Notes: generated from the sequence alone by a model not told the origin. Numbered from the stretch's first letter, positions 37,501-39,158 are shown. The stretch is DNA of 64,000 bases from Thraustochytrium sp. TN22 (GCA_013306675.1 JABLUY010000056.1:1-64000); one strand, 5' to 3'. A program made the numbers and translations.

Positions 37501-39158
37501 CGCACGCCGTTCTCCGTACCGATGTCGATGTCGCCGAAGCTTGCAACGATGCTGCCGGTGCGGAGTTCTCCGCCAACGTCAACGTTACCATCCACAGAGA
37601 GGTCGTGCAGTGCGTGCAGGAGTGGCGTCTCAACCTGGGTGGCTTCGGGCGAGAGTCTCAGGACGGTGCCGTCTCCAATGCGGGCCTGCAGGTCGCTCGC
37701 AGTACGCACGAGCGTGGCGGTGCTGGCGAGGGCGGACGCGTTGTATGCAAGCAACACGGCGGCGCCTTCTGCGGAGGTTTGCGCGGACACGGCCGGCGCG
37801 TCGTCGAGAGTGTCGGCCATGATGAGCAGCGAGGGCGCCGCCAAGGCGCCGCCGACTGCGAGCGGGGACGAGACCGCGAGCGTCTCGTCCTCATCGTCCA
37901 AGACGGCAATGCGGGCCGCCTGCCCGATCGTGAGCGAGCCATCGACATGGGTATCGCCGGCCACGTGCAGGGTGGCGTCTGGCGCGTTGGTGCCGATGCC
38001 AACCCGCTCGTTCGAGCTGCGGTTACCGAGGGCGATCACCGAGGACGTGCCCGCGTCAATCCACACGTCGCGCGAGGCGCGCATCTCCAGGCCGGCATCC
38101 GAGGACCGAATCACGCCAGTCATCCGGAAGCTGTCGTCCACCATGTGCTCGCCAAACTCGATGCCGGTGTGCTTGGATGCGTCGCTGCCCCTTTCCTGCA
38201 AGCGCCTTTGCGGACCGTGTCGTATTGACTCGCCCGCAGTAGTGCCAGGCCCCAGGCCTCGGTACGAGAACGCGGGCGACGAGTCCGAGCCGCCGCTCTC
38301 CCCTCGATCCTGCTCCAGGACCCGGCGCTGACGCATACGGCGCGCGTCTTCAGGGGACTGTTTGGTGGACAAGCGGATGGTGCTGGACATGGTGTCGGCG
38401 TCCCGGGCCGACACCTCGAGCTCCACGTCCGGGTGTAAGGTGTGTATGCCCATGCTGCCGTCTGGCAGGACGACGGTCTCCTCCTGAATGAGCAGGCTGG
38501 ATACGTCGAACTCGATGCCGTAGTACTGGCGCAACAAGGCCGAGACGACCCAGAGCACGAAGAGGAGACCGGCACACAGTACCATGACCAACACAGCCAT
38601 GCGCAGCGCCTGCTTGCGGTAGCGATACGGGTTGTAAGAGAGATCGCGTGCGGTCAGAAGTCGCTGCGCCTCGCGCTCTGGCAGGATGCGCGGCGCGAGG
38701 CGCCCAAGCAGGCGAGTGGCGCCCGTCGCCTCTCGCGGACGGCCTGGGTCTTTGATGGCGGCATCTCCTCCTGCGTCGCTTCCCGCATCGCTTCCTTCGA
38801 GGTCAGCTCCCGCTTCGTGCAGCGCCTCCCGGAGCAGGTTTTCGGTGCCAATGCCCTCGCCTTGGCCTGTGTCGCCCTGAGAGCGTGAGAACGCCTCTGC
38901 GGCCTTGACGGCAATGTTTTCGGCGCCATCTCCGTTGTCATTGTTCGCGGCAGCGCCGTCACTGTTGCTGTTCGCGGTGGCGCTCTCGCCGCCCTCCTCG
39001 CTGGGCGGCGGCTCGACGTGGACGCGGTTCTGCCTGCCGCGCTTCCTGCCCGTCTTCTTGGGCTTTTTGTCTGCGCCGGCGTCTGCGGCTGCAGCGCCTT
39101 CGGCCTGGTCCCCTGGCGGCGGCTTGCGCCTGTCAGCCCACTGCATGTACTCCTCCAT
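1599..39158 (-). CDS. Giant repetitive type II membrane protein (predicted beta-solenoid adhesin-like)
   Basis: One uninterrupted frame of about 12,519 codons. I start at the ATG at 39158 (MEEYMQWADRR); the frame stays open upstream to 39326 but has no earlier ATG. Layout: acidic/basic cytosolic tail 1-185 with a KKPKKTGRKRGR stretch; one membrane helix about 187-209 (MAVLVMVLCAGLLFVLWVV); dibasic sites RMRQRR and GPQRR just outside; a stalk with the tail-fibre-type motif ERVGIGTNAPDATLHVAG; a non-repetitive beta-rich region to about residue 950; then more than 200 imperfect repeats; finally a coiled coil around ECEKLRDFNNELRTAVNDLL before the stop. Typical repeat pieces are SGDLTSSGGDLVLSKAGAQ, IAHADASELQISSGGGVVV and DGVTLNDQAVSAVTTLDM. 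The repeats are poor in aromatics, charge and proline, and I saw no cysteine in them. Alternating hydrophobic residues and SGG turns suggest a beta-solenoid. I recognise no catalytic domain and no S74 self-cleavage domain. Probable role: surface adhesion or a long spacer. The topology is predicted and the function is inferred. Confidence 0.85.
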   Translation of the reverse strand: MEEYMQWADRRKPPPGDQAEGAAAADAGADKKPKKTGRKRGRQNRVHVEPPPSEEGGESATANSNSDGAAANNDNGDGAENIAVKAAEAFSRSQGDTGQGEGIGTENLLREALHEAGADLEGSDAGSDAGGDAAIKDPGRPREATGATRLLGRLAPRILPEREAQRLLTARDLSYNPYRYRKQALRMAVLVMVLCAGLLFVLWVVSALLRQYYGIEFDVSSLLIQEETVVLPDGSMGIHTLHPDVELEVSARDADTMSSTIRLSTKQSPEDARRMRQRRVLEQDRGESGGSDSSPAFSYRGLGPGTTAGESIRHGPQRRLQERGSDASKHTGIEFGEHMVDDSFRMTGVIRSSDAGLEMRASRDVWIDAGTSSVIALGNRSSNERVGIGTNAPDATLHVAGDTHVDGSLTIGQAARIAVLDDEDETLAVSSPLAVGGALAAPSLLIMADTLDDAPAVSAQTSAEGAAVLLAYNASALASTATLVRTASDLQARIGDGTVLRLSPEATQVETPLLHALHDLSVDGNVDVGGELRTGSIVASFGDIDIGTENGVRAGDLDVRSARVNDTLEAGALQVVDSIDITGATIVSRELDPPHFIDYITVGALNVTRVNFEQMHLRLIHNLTVEGGLGITGDQLISEGDVNIENNRDSDSTTYLPGNVVLGLAGHDDATRFDTVITGTDPLVLKADRADAYAVRLRINAAPGAQDTVLVLPTHVTTGTLLSTGNLADITGAGQLVSGSIGAGFGPIITELPIETRSGAALTASGTLTATSEVVLGQTAVSAGATVAIPVTSSFVAIASDGAAEANALTLATAGATTGQLLLVHNADEDFTSGQVAIPPGGSVLLVFDGTTWREVSSSADIVGVASLTASADLDIGDFSFTAQDLVADSQPQDYVAVYGAGGLLSTGALRVASGDTLILAETLSVAPNDIKALSGRLSLAADTDVVAIEDVLVEGASLSNVQSIDLDASSTGSITAQGDLSVVASAGTVTVDGAVFSDGALNLPGALALSGAGVQTIQHADASELQISSGGDVVVDGVTMSNGAAVVPQSLTLVDGNLVLDRTAGSQEIRHTGTSLQISAPVGNVLVESVTFDSGTLEVPNGVTLADGELVLAANTDQTIRHQGSAGRLVLVSDTDGVQIEDVLVSGAAISGVSSATLSDDLFLDKDAASISHRGATGLAIASTSGTVSVEDVVFSGADVGGVGALSLSGDVLLAGTTTQRIRHEGSSIGDMHLVSTSGNVVVENVKFVGSAVSSVTTLTMSDDLVMTESAATLSHQGATGLQIVSASGTVAVESVVFDGGDVAGVSSLELTASASSILHTGATSLALASSAGYVQVEDARFEGGAVSGVTTLTMSGDLTSSAGNIVLTGAGVQTISHADASELQIGSGGGVVVDGVTMSNQAVSGMTTLDLSGDLTSSGGDVVLSKVGVQQITHADSSELQVSSGGGVVVDGVTLNNQAVSAVSSLDMSGDLTASGGNVLLSKAGAQQIAHADASELQISSGGGVVVDGVTMDDQAVSAVTTLSMSGDLVSSGGSLVLTKAGAQQIAHADASELQITSGGGVVVDGVTLDDQAVSAVSTLSMTGDLTSSGGDLVLSKPGAQQIAHADTSELQILSGGGVVVDGVTLNNQAVSAVSSLDMSGDLANSGGDVLLSKVGAQQIAHADASELQIDSGGGVVVDGVTVSNQAMSAVTTLTMSGDLTSTSGNLVLSKAGAQGIAHADASELQITSGGGVVVDGVTLDDQAVSAVSTLSMSGDLTSSGGDLVLSKPSAQQIAHADASELQISSGGGVVVDGVTLNDQAVSAVTTLDMSGDLANSGGDVLLSKAGAQQIAHADASELRISSGGGVVVDGITLSDQAMSAVTTLDMSGDLANSGGDVLLSKAGAQQIAHADASELRISSGGGVVVDGITLNDQAMSAVDTLDMSGNLANSGGDVLLSKAGAQQIAHADASELTINSGGGVVVDGVTLSDQAVSAVSTLDMSGDLTASTGNVVLGAGSLQLTSSSTQAITHVGASGADLAISSGGNVNVDGVLFNANAISAVSSIAMPDASASIAHAGATSLSITSAADLILDGVTINDNAVSAVSTLGTTSDITTGGDLSFSNAGVSAISHADASELQISSGGDVVVNGVSVSTSSALSNVASIALPAATAAISHTGAASLQIFSGGDLVLEGVSVNANAVSAVTTLDMSGDLTTSAGNVVLGAGDVQLGSSAAQAITHVGASGADLSISSGGNVNVDGVLFNANAISAVSSIAMPDASASIAHAGATSLSITSAADLILDGVTVNDNAVSAVSTLGTTSDITTGGDLSFSNAGVSAISHADASELQISSGSDVVVNGVSASTSSALSNVASIALPAAAAAISHTGATSLDITSGGDLVLEGVSVNSNAVSAVSTLDMSGDLTSSGGNLVLGKAGAQQITHADASELAISSGGGVAVDGVTINSNAVSAVTTLDLSGDLTSSGGALLLSKTGAQQIAHADASELQVSSGGGVVVDGVTVNDQAISAVTSFGMSGDLTSSAGDFILSDGDLRLQSSGSQSISHVGASGASADLLISSGGNVDVEGVLFNTNAIAAVDSIAMAAASASITHSGATALSISSGADLILDGVTVNNNAVSAVSTLDTTSDVTAGGDLSFSNAGISSISHADASELQISSGGDVVVNGVSVSTSGALSSVASIALPGAAAMISHAGATSLSMTSGGDLILEGVSVNTNAVSAVSTLDMSGDLTSSSGNLVLAKAGAQQIAHADTSELQISSGGDVVVNGVSVSTGGAISAVTSVTMPAAAAFIAHTGATSLSISSGGDLVLEGVSVNNNAVTAVTTLDMSGDLTSSGGDLVLNKVGTQQIAHSDTSELLISSGGGVIVDGVTVSDQALSAITTLGMSSDLTNSGGNVVLSKAGAQQIAHADASELSISSGGGVVVDGVTLNNQAVSAVSSLDMSGDLTTSGGDVVLSAGSVQLSSAGAQTLAHVGAAGADLGISSGGNVNVEGVLFNANAVSAVSSIAMPDASASITHAGATSLSITSSADLILDGVTVNDNAVSAISTLDTTGAITTGGDLSFANAGVSAIGHADVSELQISSGGDVVVNSVSVSTAGALSAVASVAMPAASATIAHTGATSLAISSGGDLVLEGVSVNSNAVSAVATLDMSGDLTNSGGGIMLSKAGAQSIAHADASELHISSGGDVVVNGVSVSTAGALSAVTSVTMPAAAASITHTGATSLDVSSGGDLVLEGVSVNSNAVSAVTTLDMSGDLTTSTGNVVLSAGDLQLASGGAQAIAHVGAAGADLSVSSGGNVNVEGVLFNTNAISAVGSIAMPDASASITHAGATSLSITSSADLVLDGVTVNDNAVSAISTLDTTGAITTGGDLSFANTGVSAIDHPDASELQISSGGDVVVNGVSVSTSSALSNVASIALPGASASISHTGATSLAITSGGDLVLDGVSVNTNAISAVATLDMSGDLTNSAGNVILSKAGAQAIAHADASELQISSGGGVVVDGVSIDSQAVSAVTTISMSGDLTNSAGNLVFSKVGAQQIAHADASELRVSSGGGVVVDGVTVNDQAVSGMTTLGMSGDLTTTAGDVLLSTGSVQLGSSAAQAITHVGAMGADLGISSGGNVNVHGVLFNTNAISAVESITMPANSASISHTGTTSLSVASSASLILDGVTVNDNAVSAVSTLDTTGAITTGGDLTFANAGASAIGHAHASDLQISSGGDVVVNGVSVSTAGALSAVTSVTMPAAAASITHTGAASLDVSSGGDLVLEGVSVNSNAVSAVTTLDMSGDLTTSTGNVVLSAGDLQLASGGAQAIAHVGAAGADLSVSSGGNVNVGGVLFNTNAISAVGSIAMPDASASITHAGATSLSITSSADLVLDGVTVNDNAVSAISTLDTTGAITTGGDLSFANTGVSAIGHADASELQISSGGDVVVNGVSVSTSSALSNVASIALPGASASISHTGATSLAITSGGDLVLEGVSMNANAISAVTTLTMSGDLTTATGDMVLTSGDVRFSATGSQAISHAGSASGDLVISSGGNVDIEGVIFETNAISAVGSIAMPDASASITHAGTTSLSITSSADLILDGVTVNNNAVSAVTALSMSGDMTNSAGSLLLTKAGAQSIVHADVSELQISSGGDVVVNGVSVSTAGALSAVTSVTMPTGAASIAHTGAASLDISSGGDLVLDGVSVNNNAVSAVTTLDMSGDVTNSGGDLVLSRPGPQQIAHADGSELQISSGGGVVLDGVTVSDQALTSITTLEMSGDLTTTSGNVVLSVGSIQLDSSAAQSIAHVGAAGADLSVSSGGNVNVEGVLFNTNAISALDSVTMPSASASITHTGTTALSISSAGDIVLDGVTVNNNAVSAISTLDTTGAITTGGDLTFSNAGASAIHHADVSELQISSGGDVVVNGVSVSTAGALSAVTSITLPSASASIAHAGATALSISSAGDLVLDGITVNNNAVSAVSTLGTTGAITTGGDLSFVNAGASAISHADASELQISSGGEVVVNSVSVSTSGSLSNVASIALPAASASIAHTGATSLAISSGGDLVLEGVSVNTNAVSAVATLDMSGDLTNSGGNLILSKAGAQSIAHADASELAINSGGGVIVDGVTFNDQALSSVTTLSMSGDLTSSGGNLVLGKAGAQQITHADASELSISSGGGVVVDGVTLSDQAVSAVTSLGMSGDLTNSAGDFVLAKTGAQQIAHADASELQISSGGGVVVDGVTVSNQALSAITTLDMSGDLATTSGDVLLSSGSLQLGSSASQSIAHVGGVGADLYVSSGGNVNVDGVLFNTNAISAVSNIAMPDASASISHGGATVLDISSAGDLVLDGVTVNNNAVSAISTLGTTGAITTGGDLAFSAAGMSSISHADVSELQISSGGDVVVNSVSVSTAGALSAVASVTLPAASATISHTGATSLVISSGGDLVLEGVSVNSNAISAVTTLDMSGDLTNSGGDIVLGGAGPRAIAHADASELQISSGGDVVLNGVSVSTAGALSAVASMSLPTASASIAHTGASSLAISSGGDLVLEGVSVNSNAITAVTTLDMSGDLTNGGGNLVLGKAGAQQIVHADASELVISSGGAVVVDGVTVSDQALSAVSTLSMSGDFTSSGGDLVLSKAGAQSIVHADASELQMSSGGGVVVDGVTLNNAAVSAVTTLDMSGDLTTSTGDVTVGTGDLLLGSGTAQAIGHVGGAGADLSVSSGGNVNVEGVLFNTNAISAVSSIAMPDASASISHGGASALSISSASDLVLDGVTVNNNAVSAVSTLSTTDAITAGGSLAFSAAGASSISHPDVSELQISSGGDVVVNSVSVSTSGALSNVASIALPAASAAITHGGAGSLTITSGGDLVLEGVSINSNAVSAVTTLSMSGDLTNADGDLVLSKAGVQQITHIDASELRVSSGGGVVVDGVTIDAQAVSAVTTLDLSGDLTSSGGDVVLSKVGVQQIVHADASELHVSSGGGVVIDGVTVDSQAMSAVTTLSMSGDLTSTGGNLILGKASAQQILHADASELQISSGGGVTVDGVTIDSQAVSAVTTLGMSGDFTTSSGNVILAAGSVQLGATTAQAIAHVGGAGADLSISSGGNVNVEGVIFNTNAISAVSSIAFPDASASITHAGATSLSISSAGDVVLDGITVNNNAVSAVSTLATTGDITTGGNLALSDAGASTISHADASELSIASGGDVLVNGVTFSSAGAVSAVSSIALPDAVAAFSHTGTTALTIDSGGDVVMEGVTINSNAVSAISTLGTTGDITAGGNLAFSNAGLSTISHADASELQISSGGDVVVNGVSVSTSGALSAVASVTLPTSSATILHAGATSLTISSGGDLVLEGISVNTNAVSAVTTLGMSGDLTNSGGSVVLSKAGPQQIAHADASELQLISGGGVVVDGVTLSDSAVSAVTSLSMSGDLANSAGNLVLGKAGAQSIAHADASELQISSGGGVVVDGVTLGNQAISAVTTLGMSGDLTNSAGDLVLSKAGAQQITHADATELQVSSGGGVVVDGVTMSDSAVSAITTLDMSGDLTTSTGDVTLAAGNLLLGSSVGRSITHVGGAGADLSLSSGGNVNVEGVLFNTNAISAVGSIAMPDASASITHAGASALSISSGGDLVLEGVSINNNAVSAVSTLSTTGAITVGSNLAFSAAGASSIGHADASELAISSGGDVVVNGVSISTTGALSAVASIALPAATASIAHAGATSLSISSAGDLVLEGVSINNNAVSAVSTLSTSGAITTGGSLAFSASGASSISHADASELAISSGGEVVVNGVSVSTSGALSNVASVTFPAAAASIAHAGATSLSITSGGDLVLEGVSVNANAISAVSTLDMSGDLTTGAGDVVLSVGDLRLDSSSAQNLAHVGAAGADLSISSGGNVNVEGVRFETNAISAVSSVAMPDASASITHAGATALSISSAGDLVLDGITVNNNAMSAVSTLSTTGAITAGGDLAFSNNGASTIAHADASELQISSGGDVVVNAVSVSTSGALSNVASIALPAAAASITHTGATSLTLESSSDLVLEGVTFNNNAMSAVTELTTTGDLTTGGNLAFSKAGDSSITHSDASTLTISSGGDVVVNGVSVSTSGALSAVASVALPAAAATITHTGATSLAISSSGNLVLEGISVNNNAVSGITTLSMSGDLTTSTGNLAMSTGNLQLGSTGAQTIAHTGAAGADLSIASGGNVNVQGVLFSTNAISSVDSIGLAAAAATIAHTGASSLSIMSSAHLVLEGVTVTSGAVSAVTTLSMASDLTNSGGNLVLSRAGAQQIAHADTSELQISSGGGVVVDGVTLNDNAVSAIATLDMSGDFTNSGGDLVLSRAGAQQITHADASELSISSGGGVVVDGVTLSGQSIAAVTTLDMNGDLTNSGGDLVLSKAGAQQITHADASELQISSGGGVVVDGVTLSNSAMSAVTTIAMSGDLTTSTGDVVLSTGDLQLDSSAAQSISHVGAAGADLRISSGGNVNVEGVLFSTNAISAVSSITMPDASASITHAGATALSISSAGDLVLEGVSINNNAVSAISTLSTTGAITAGGNLAFSSTGATSISHADASELAISSGGDVVVNGVSVSPAGALSAVASLALPTAAATITHAGATSLSISSGGDLVLEGVSVNTNAVSAVSTLDMSGDLTTSTGDVILSAGSLQLSSSSAQSVAHVGGVGADLSISSGGNINIEGVLFNANAISAVSTITMPDASVSITHTGATALGISSAGDLVLEGVSINNNAVSAISTLGTTGAITAGGDLAFSATGASSINHADASELAISSGGDVVVNGVSVSPAGALSAVASLALTTAAATITHAGATSLSISSGGDLVLEGVSVNANAVSAVSTLDMSGDFTNSGGDVVLGKAGAQQIMHADASELSISSGGGVVVNGVTLSGQSIAAVTTLDMSGDLTNSGGDLVLSKAGAQQIAHADASELQISSGGGIVVDGVTLSDSAMSAITTIAMSGDLTTSTGDVVLSTGDLQLDSSAAQSISHVGAARADMSISSGGNVNVEGVLFNTNAISAVSSLAMPDASASITHAGATALSISSAGDLVLEGVSINNNAVSAISTLSTTGAITAGGNLAFSSTGATSISHADASELAISSGGAVVVNGVSVSTSGMLSDVASISLPNAAASIAHTGATSLSISSGGNLVLEGVSVNANAVSAVTALGMSGDLTNSGGDLVFSRVGAQQIAHADASELQISSGGGVTVDGMTIDSQAVSAVTTLGMSGDLTNSGGNLVLSKAGAQSIAHADSSELGISSGGGVVVDGVTLSNNAVSAVSTLSMSGDLANSGGDIVLSKSGAQQIAHADASELQISSGGGVVVDGVTLSDSAMSAITTLDLSGDLTTSTGDVVLSAGDLQLGSSTAQSIAHVGATGSDLSISSGGNVNVEGVLFHTNAVSAVSSISMPDASVSITHTGATALSISSAGDLVLEGVSINNNAVSAISTLSTTGAITAGGNLAFSAAGASSISHADASELAISSGGNVVVNGVSVSTSGMLSNVASIALPAATASITHAGATSLSITSGGDLVLEGISVNTNAVSAVSTLSMSGDLANSGGDVVLSKSGAQQIAHADASELQISSGGGVVVDGVTLSDSAMSAITTLDLSGDLTTSTGDVVLSAGNLQLGSSSAQSIAHVGATGSDLSISSGGNVNVEGVLFHTNAVSAVSSISMPDASVSITHTGATALSISSAGNLVLEGVSINNNAVSAISTLSTTDDITVGGDLALSAAGASSISHTDASELAISSGGDVVVNSVSISTTGALSAVASLAFPAATASIVHAGATSLSITSGGDLVLEGVSVNANAVSAVTTLSMSGDLTTSGGDLVLSKAGAQQIAHADASELQISSGGGVVVDGVTLSDSAMSAITTIAMSGDLTTSTGDVVLSTGDLQLGSSAAQSISHVGAAGADLSISSGGNVNIEGVLFNTNAISAISSLAMPDASASITHAGATALSISSAGDLVLEGVSINNNAVSAISTLSTTGAISAGGDLAFSAAGVSSISHADASELAISSGGDVVVNSVSISTTGALSAVASIAFPAPTASITHAGATSLSISSGGDLVLEGVSVNANAVSSITALSMSGDLTNSGGDLVMSGVGAQQIAHADASELQISSGGGVTVDGVTIDSQAVSAVTTLGMSGDLTNSAGNLVLSKAGAQSIAHADPSELEISSGGGVVVDGVTLSNNAVSAISTLSMSGDLTSSTGDLVLTAGDVQLGSTAAQAITHAGASGADLSISSGGNVNVDGVLFNSNTISAVSSVGMSAAAATIVHSGATSLTVSSPGDLVLEGVSVNTNAISAVTTLGMSGDLTNSGGDLVMSGVGAQQIAHADASELQISSGGGVTVDGVTIDSQAVSAVTTLGMSGDLTNSAGNLVLSKAGAQSIAHADPSELEISSGGGVVVDGVTLSNNAVSAISTLSMSGDLTSSTGDLVLTAGDVQLGSTATQAITHVGASGADLSISSGGNVNVDGVLFNSNTISAVSSVGMSAATATITHSGATSLTVSSAGDLVLEGVSMNTNAISAVTTLGMSGDLTNSAGGLVFGRAGAQSITHADASELQISSGGAVVVNGISVSTSGALSAVASIALPAATASIAHAGATSLSITSGGDVVLEGVSVNANAVSAITTLEMSGDLTNSAGDVVLAAGDLRLTSTGAQAIAHSGTGDLGISSGGNVVVDGVSFNTNAISSVASIGMAVATASITHTGTTSLTLSSGGNLIAEGVTMNGGAVSGVTTFATSSDISSSAGDLTLSAGDIVLNANARQSIAHTGGTGADLVISSGGNVVLESITVAGSALSAVGSLQMSGDMTNSAGNLVLSSASAQTISHAGSSELRITSGGGAVVDGVTIDDGAVSSVSTLAMTSDLTLSKAAASIVHSGGTSLTISSGGNLVAEGVTINGGAVAGVSTLAMSDDLTLSKTSAALAHTGAGALTISSAGTAVVVDGVTVSNGALSSVTTLGMTDDLTLTKSAATISHTGVTSLTISSGGNLIAEGVTINSGAVSGVSSLAASGLLSSAAGNLALGAGNVLLQSALAQSIQHTGAAGADLSIMSGGNVVLEAITMANGAVSAVTSLQMSADLTNSGGNLVLSKSGAQSITHADSSALTISSGGGVVVDGITMNDGVVTGASSLGMTGDLSLSAAAASIVHTGATSLTISSGGNLVAEGVTINGGAVSAVTTLAMTDDLTLSKASAAIAHTGASTLAISSSGAAVVVDGVSISDGAVSAVSTLAMTGDLTLSKAAASIVHSGGTSLTISSGGNLVAEGVTINGGAVAGVSTLAMSDDLTLSKASAALAHTGAGALTISSAGTAVVVDGVTVSNGALSSVTTLGMTDDLTLTKSAATISHTGVTSLTISSGGNLIAEGVTINSGAVSGVSSLAASGLLSSTAGNLALGAGNVLLQSALAQSIQHTGAAGADLSITSGGNVVLEAITMANGAVSAVTSLQMSADLTNSGGNLVLSKSGAQSITHADSSALTISSGGGVVVDGVTMNDGVVTGASSLGMTGDLSLSAAAASILHSGATSLTISSGGNLVAEGVTINGGAVSAVTTLAMTDDLTLSKASAAIAHTGAGALTLSSGGNLVAEGVTMNAGAVSGVSSLAMADDLTLTKAAASVVHTGASSLTFTSTSGAVVVEGVSINSGAITGANSLSMSESLTLTQAMASITHSGTTSLTISSGGSLIAEGVTVNSGAVSGIASLSVSGNVVNSGGDLVLSKSGPQSITHADSSTLTISSGSGVVVDGVTMNDGAITGTSSLGVTGDLTLSAATASILHSGATSLTISSGGNLIAEGVTVNAGTVAGVSTLAMTDDLTLSKASAAVAHTGAGALTISSSGTAVVVDGVSISNGAVSAVSTLAMTEDLTLTKAAASIVHAGATSLTISSGGNLVAEGVTINNGAISGSASLTATGDVRSSGGDVVLSAGDLTLTASASQLISHTGGAGADLVISSGGNVLVDAVTFANGAVSAVSTLSLSGDLTSSGGNLVLSSTSAQSITHAASSELRVSSGGGVVVDGVTVNDGAVSAVTSLGLSDDLTMTKAAASIVHSGATSLTLTSTSGAVVVEGVSINSGAVSGATTISMSDSLTLTQAAASITHSGATSLTISSGGNLIAEGMTVNAGAVAGVSTLALTGDLTNAGGNLVLSKSGAQSITHADASALAISSGGGVVVDGVTVSDGAVSAVSSLGMTGDLGLSAAAASIVHSGTTSLTISSGGNLVAEGVTLNGGAVAGVSTLTMTDDLTLSKASAAIMHTGAGALTLSSGGNLVAEGVTMNGGAVSGVSSLGLTGDITLTKAAASIVHSGATSLSLASTSGAVIVDGVSINSGAVSGATTISMSDSLTLTQAAASITHSGATSLTISSGGNLIAEGVTVNAGAVAGVSTLALTGDLTNAGGNLVLSKSGAQSITHADASALAISSGGGVVVDSVTVSDGAVSAVSTLAMTSDLTLSAAAASILHSGATSLSLSSTSGSVIVEGVSVNAGAMTGATTLALSEGLSLTPAAATITHTGTTSLTISSGGNLVAEGVTMNAGVVSGISSLSVTGDMVNTGGDLVLSRSGAQSITHADASTLTISSGGGLLLDGVTVQDNAVSGVSSLAMTADVTLSKAAASIAHSGATSLTLSSGGDLVAEGVTMNSGAVSGVSSMSMTSDLAMSKAAAAIVHSGATSLSISSTSGVVVVEGVTMSAGAVSDISTLSMSSHLTISGGDILLGDTGAQSITHADASALTISSGGAVVVDGITVQDGAVSAVSALALTGDVSLSKAAASIVHSGTTSLTLSSGGDLVAEGVTLNAAAISGVSTLGMTSDLTMSKAAAGISHTGATSLTISSASGLVAVESVTVSGGAISAVSTLGMSSDLSLSGGDILLSDTGAQSIVHADPSALTISSGGGVIVDGVTLSDGAASGLTTLAMTSDLTMSKAAAAITHSGASSLTIASTSGVVVVEGITASAGALSAVSTLAMSSDLTVSGGDILLTEAGAQSIVHADVSALTISSGGGVVVDGITFSEGAASGLTTLAMTSDLTMSKAAASITHSGATSLTIASTSGVVVVEGVTTSAGAMSAVATLAMSSDLTLSGGDILLADAAAQGIIHADASELSISSGGGVVLDGVTVSDGAVSAVSALALTGDVTLSKAAASIVHSGATSLTLSSGGDLVAEGVTMNAAAISGVSTLAMTSDLTLSKAAAAITHSGATSLTIASSSGIVAVESVTVSGGAVSAVSTLAMTSDLTLSGGDVLLTDAAAQSIVHADASALTISSGGGVVVDGVTMSDSAVSGIGSLAMTADLTMSKAAAAITHSGATSLTIASTSGSVVVDGVTVQDGAMSAVSALALTGDVSLSKAAASIVHSGATSLTLSSGGDLVAEGVTMNAAAISGVSTLGMTSDLTLSKAAASIVHSGATSLTIASTSGIVAVEGVTVSGGAVSAVSTLSMSSDLTVSGGDILLSEAGAQSIVHADASALTISSGGDLVAEGVTMNAAAISGVSTLAMTSDLTMSKAAAAITHTGATSLTIASSSGIVAVESVTVSGGAVSAVSTLAMTSDLTLSGGDVLLTDAAAQSIVHADASALTISSGGGVVVDGVTMSDSAVSGIGSLAMTADLTMSKAAAAITHSGATSLTIASTSGSVVVDGVTVQDGAMSAVSALALTGDVSLSKAAASIVHSGATSLTLSSGGDLVAEGVTMNAAAISGVSTLGMTSDLTLSKAAASIVHSGATSLTIASTSGVVAVEGVTVSGGAVSAVSTLSMSSDLTVSGGDILLSEAGAQSIVHADASALTISSGGGVVVDGVTLSDGAASGVSTLAMTSDLTMSKAAAAITHTGATSLTIASSSGIVAVESVTVSGDAVSAVSTLAMTSDLTISGGDVLLTDAAAQSIVHADASELSISSGGGVVVDGVTVNNGAVSAVSSLSMTGDVVLSKAAATITHSGATSLTVTSTSGSVMVESVTVQGGALSGVSSLAVGAQQVVGAQQAAVADVGATHDPGDGTIGSLSFSTTPSQSEVMALRDECEKLRDFNNELRTAVNDLLGKLRTHGLIASS
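2392..4134. repeat. Near-identical 939-base tandem segmental duplication
   Basis: Sequence from about 2392 recurs almost unchanged from about 3331, an offset of 939 bases = 313 codons. That equals two 57-residue, three 50-residue and one 49-residue unit. The copies differ at only scattered bases, so the event is recent relative to the ordinary divergence between repeats. Confidence 0.85.
8985..11100. repeat. Near-identical 1110-base tandem segmental duplication
   Basis: Sequence from about 8985 to 9990 recurs from about 10095 to 11100, an offset of 1110 bases = 370 codons. One anchor is the block at 9181 (gtcatgccgagcgagctcgc), which is found again at 10291. The reading frame is preserved. 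Confidence 0.85.
12172..13440. repeat. Near-identical 669-base tandem segmental duplication
   Basis: The block starting at 12172 recurs at 12841, an offset of 669 bases = 223 codons, which equals 43 + 66 + 57 + 57 residues. Only a few differences are visible between the copies. Confidence 0.85.
27230..29520. repeat. Segmental duplication in the giant gene with 1596-base offset
   Basis: Sequence around 27240-27920 recurs around 28836-29516, with one anchor at 27285 and 28881. The offset of 1596 bases = 532 codons. The copies are close to identical and are separated by other repeat units. Confidence 0.75.
32081..33060. repeat. Near-identical duplication of the 627-base higher-order block
   Basis: The block from about 32081 recurs from 32708, an offset of 627 bases = 209 codons. 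This is exactly one 66-43-57-43 higher-order unit, so it is direct evidence that the whole block can duplicate as a unit. Confidence 0.8.
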
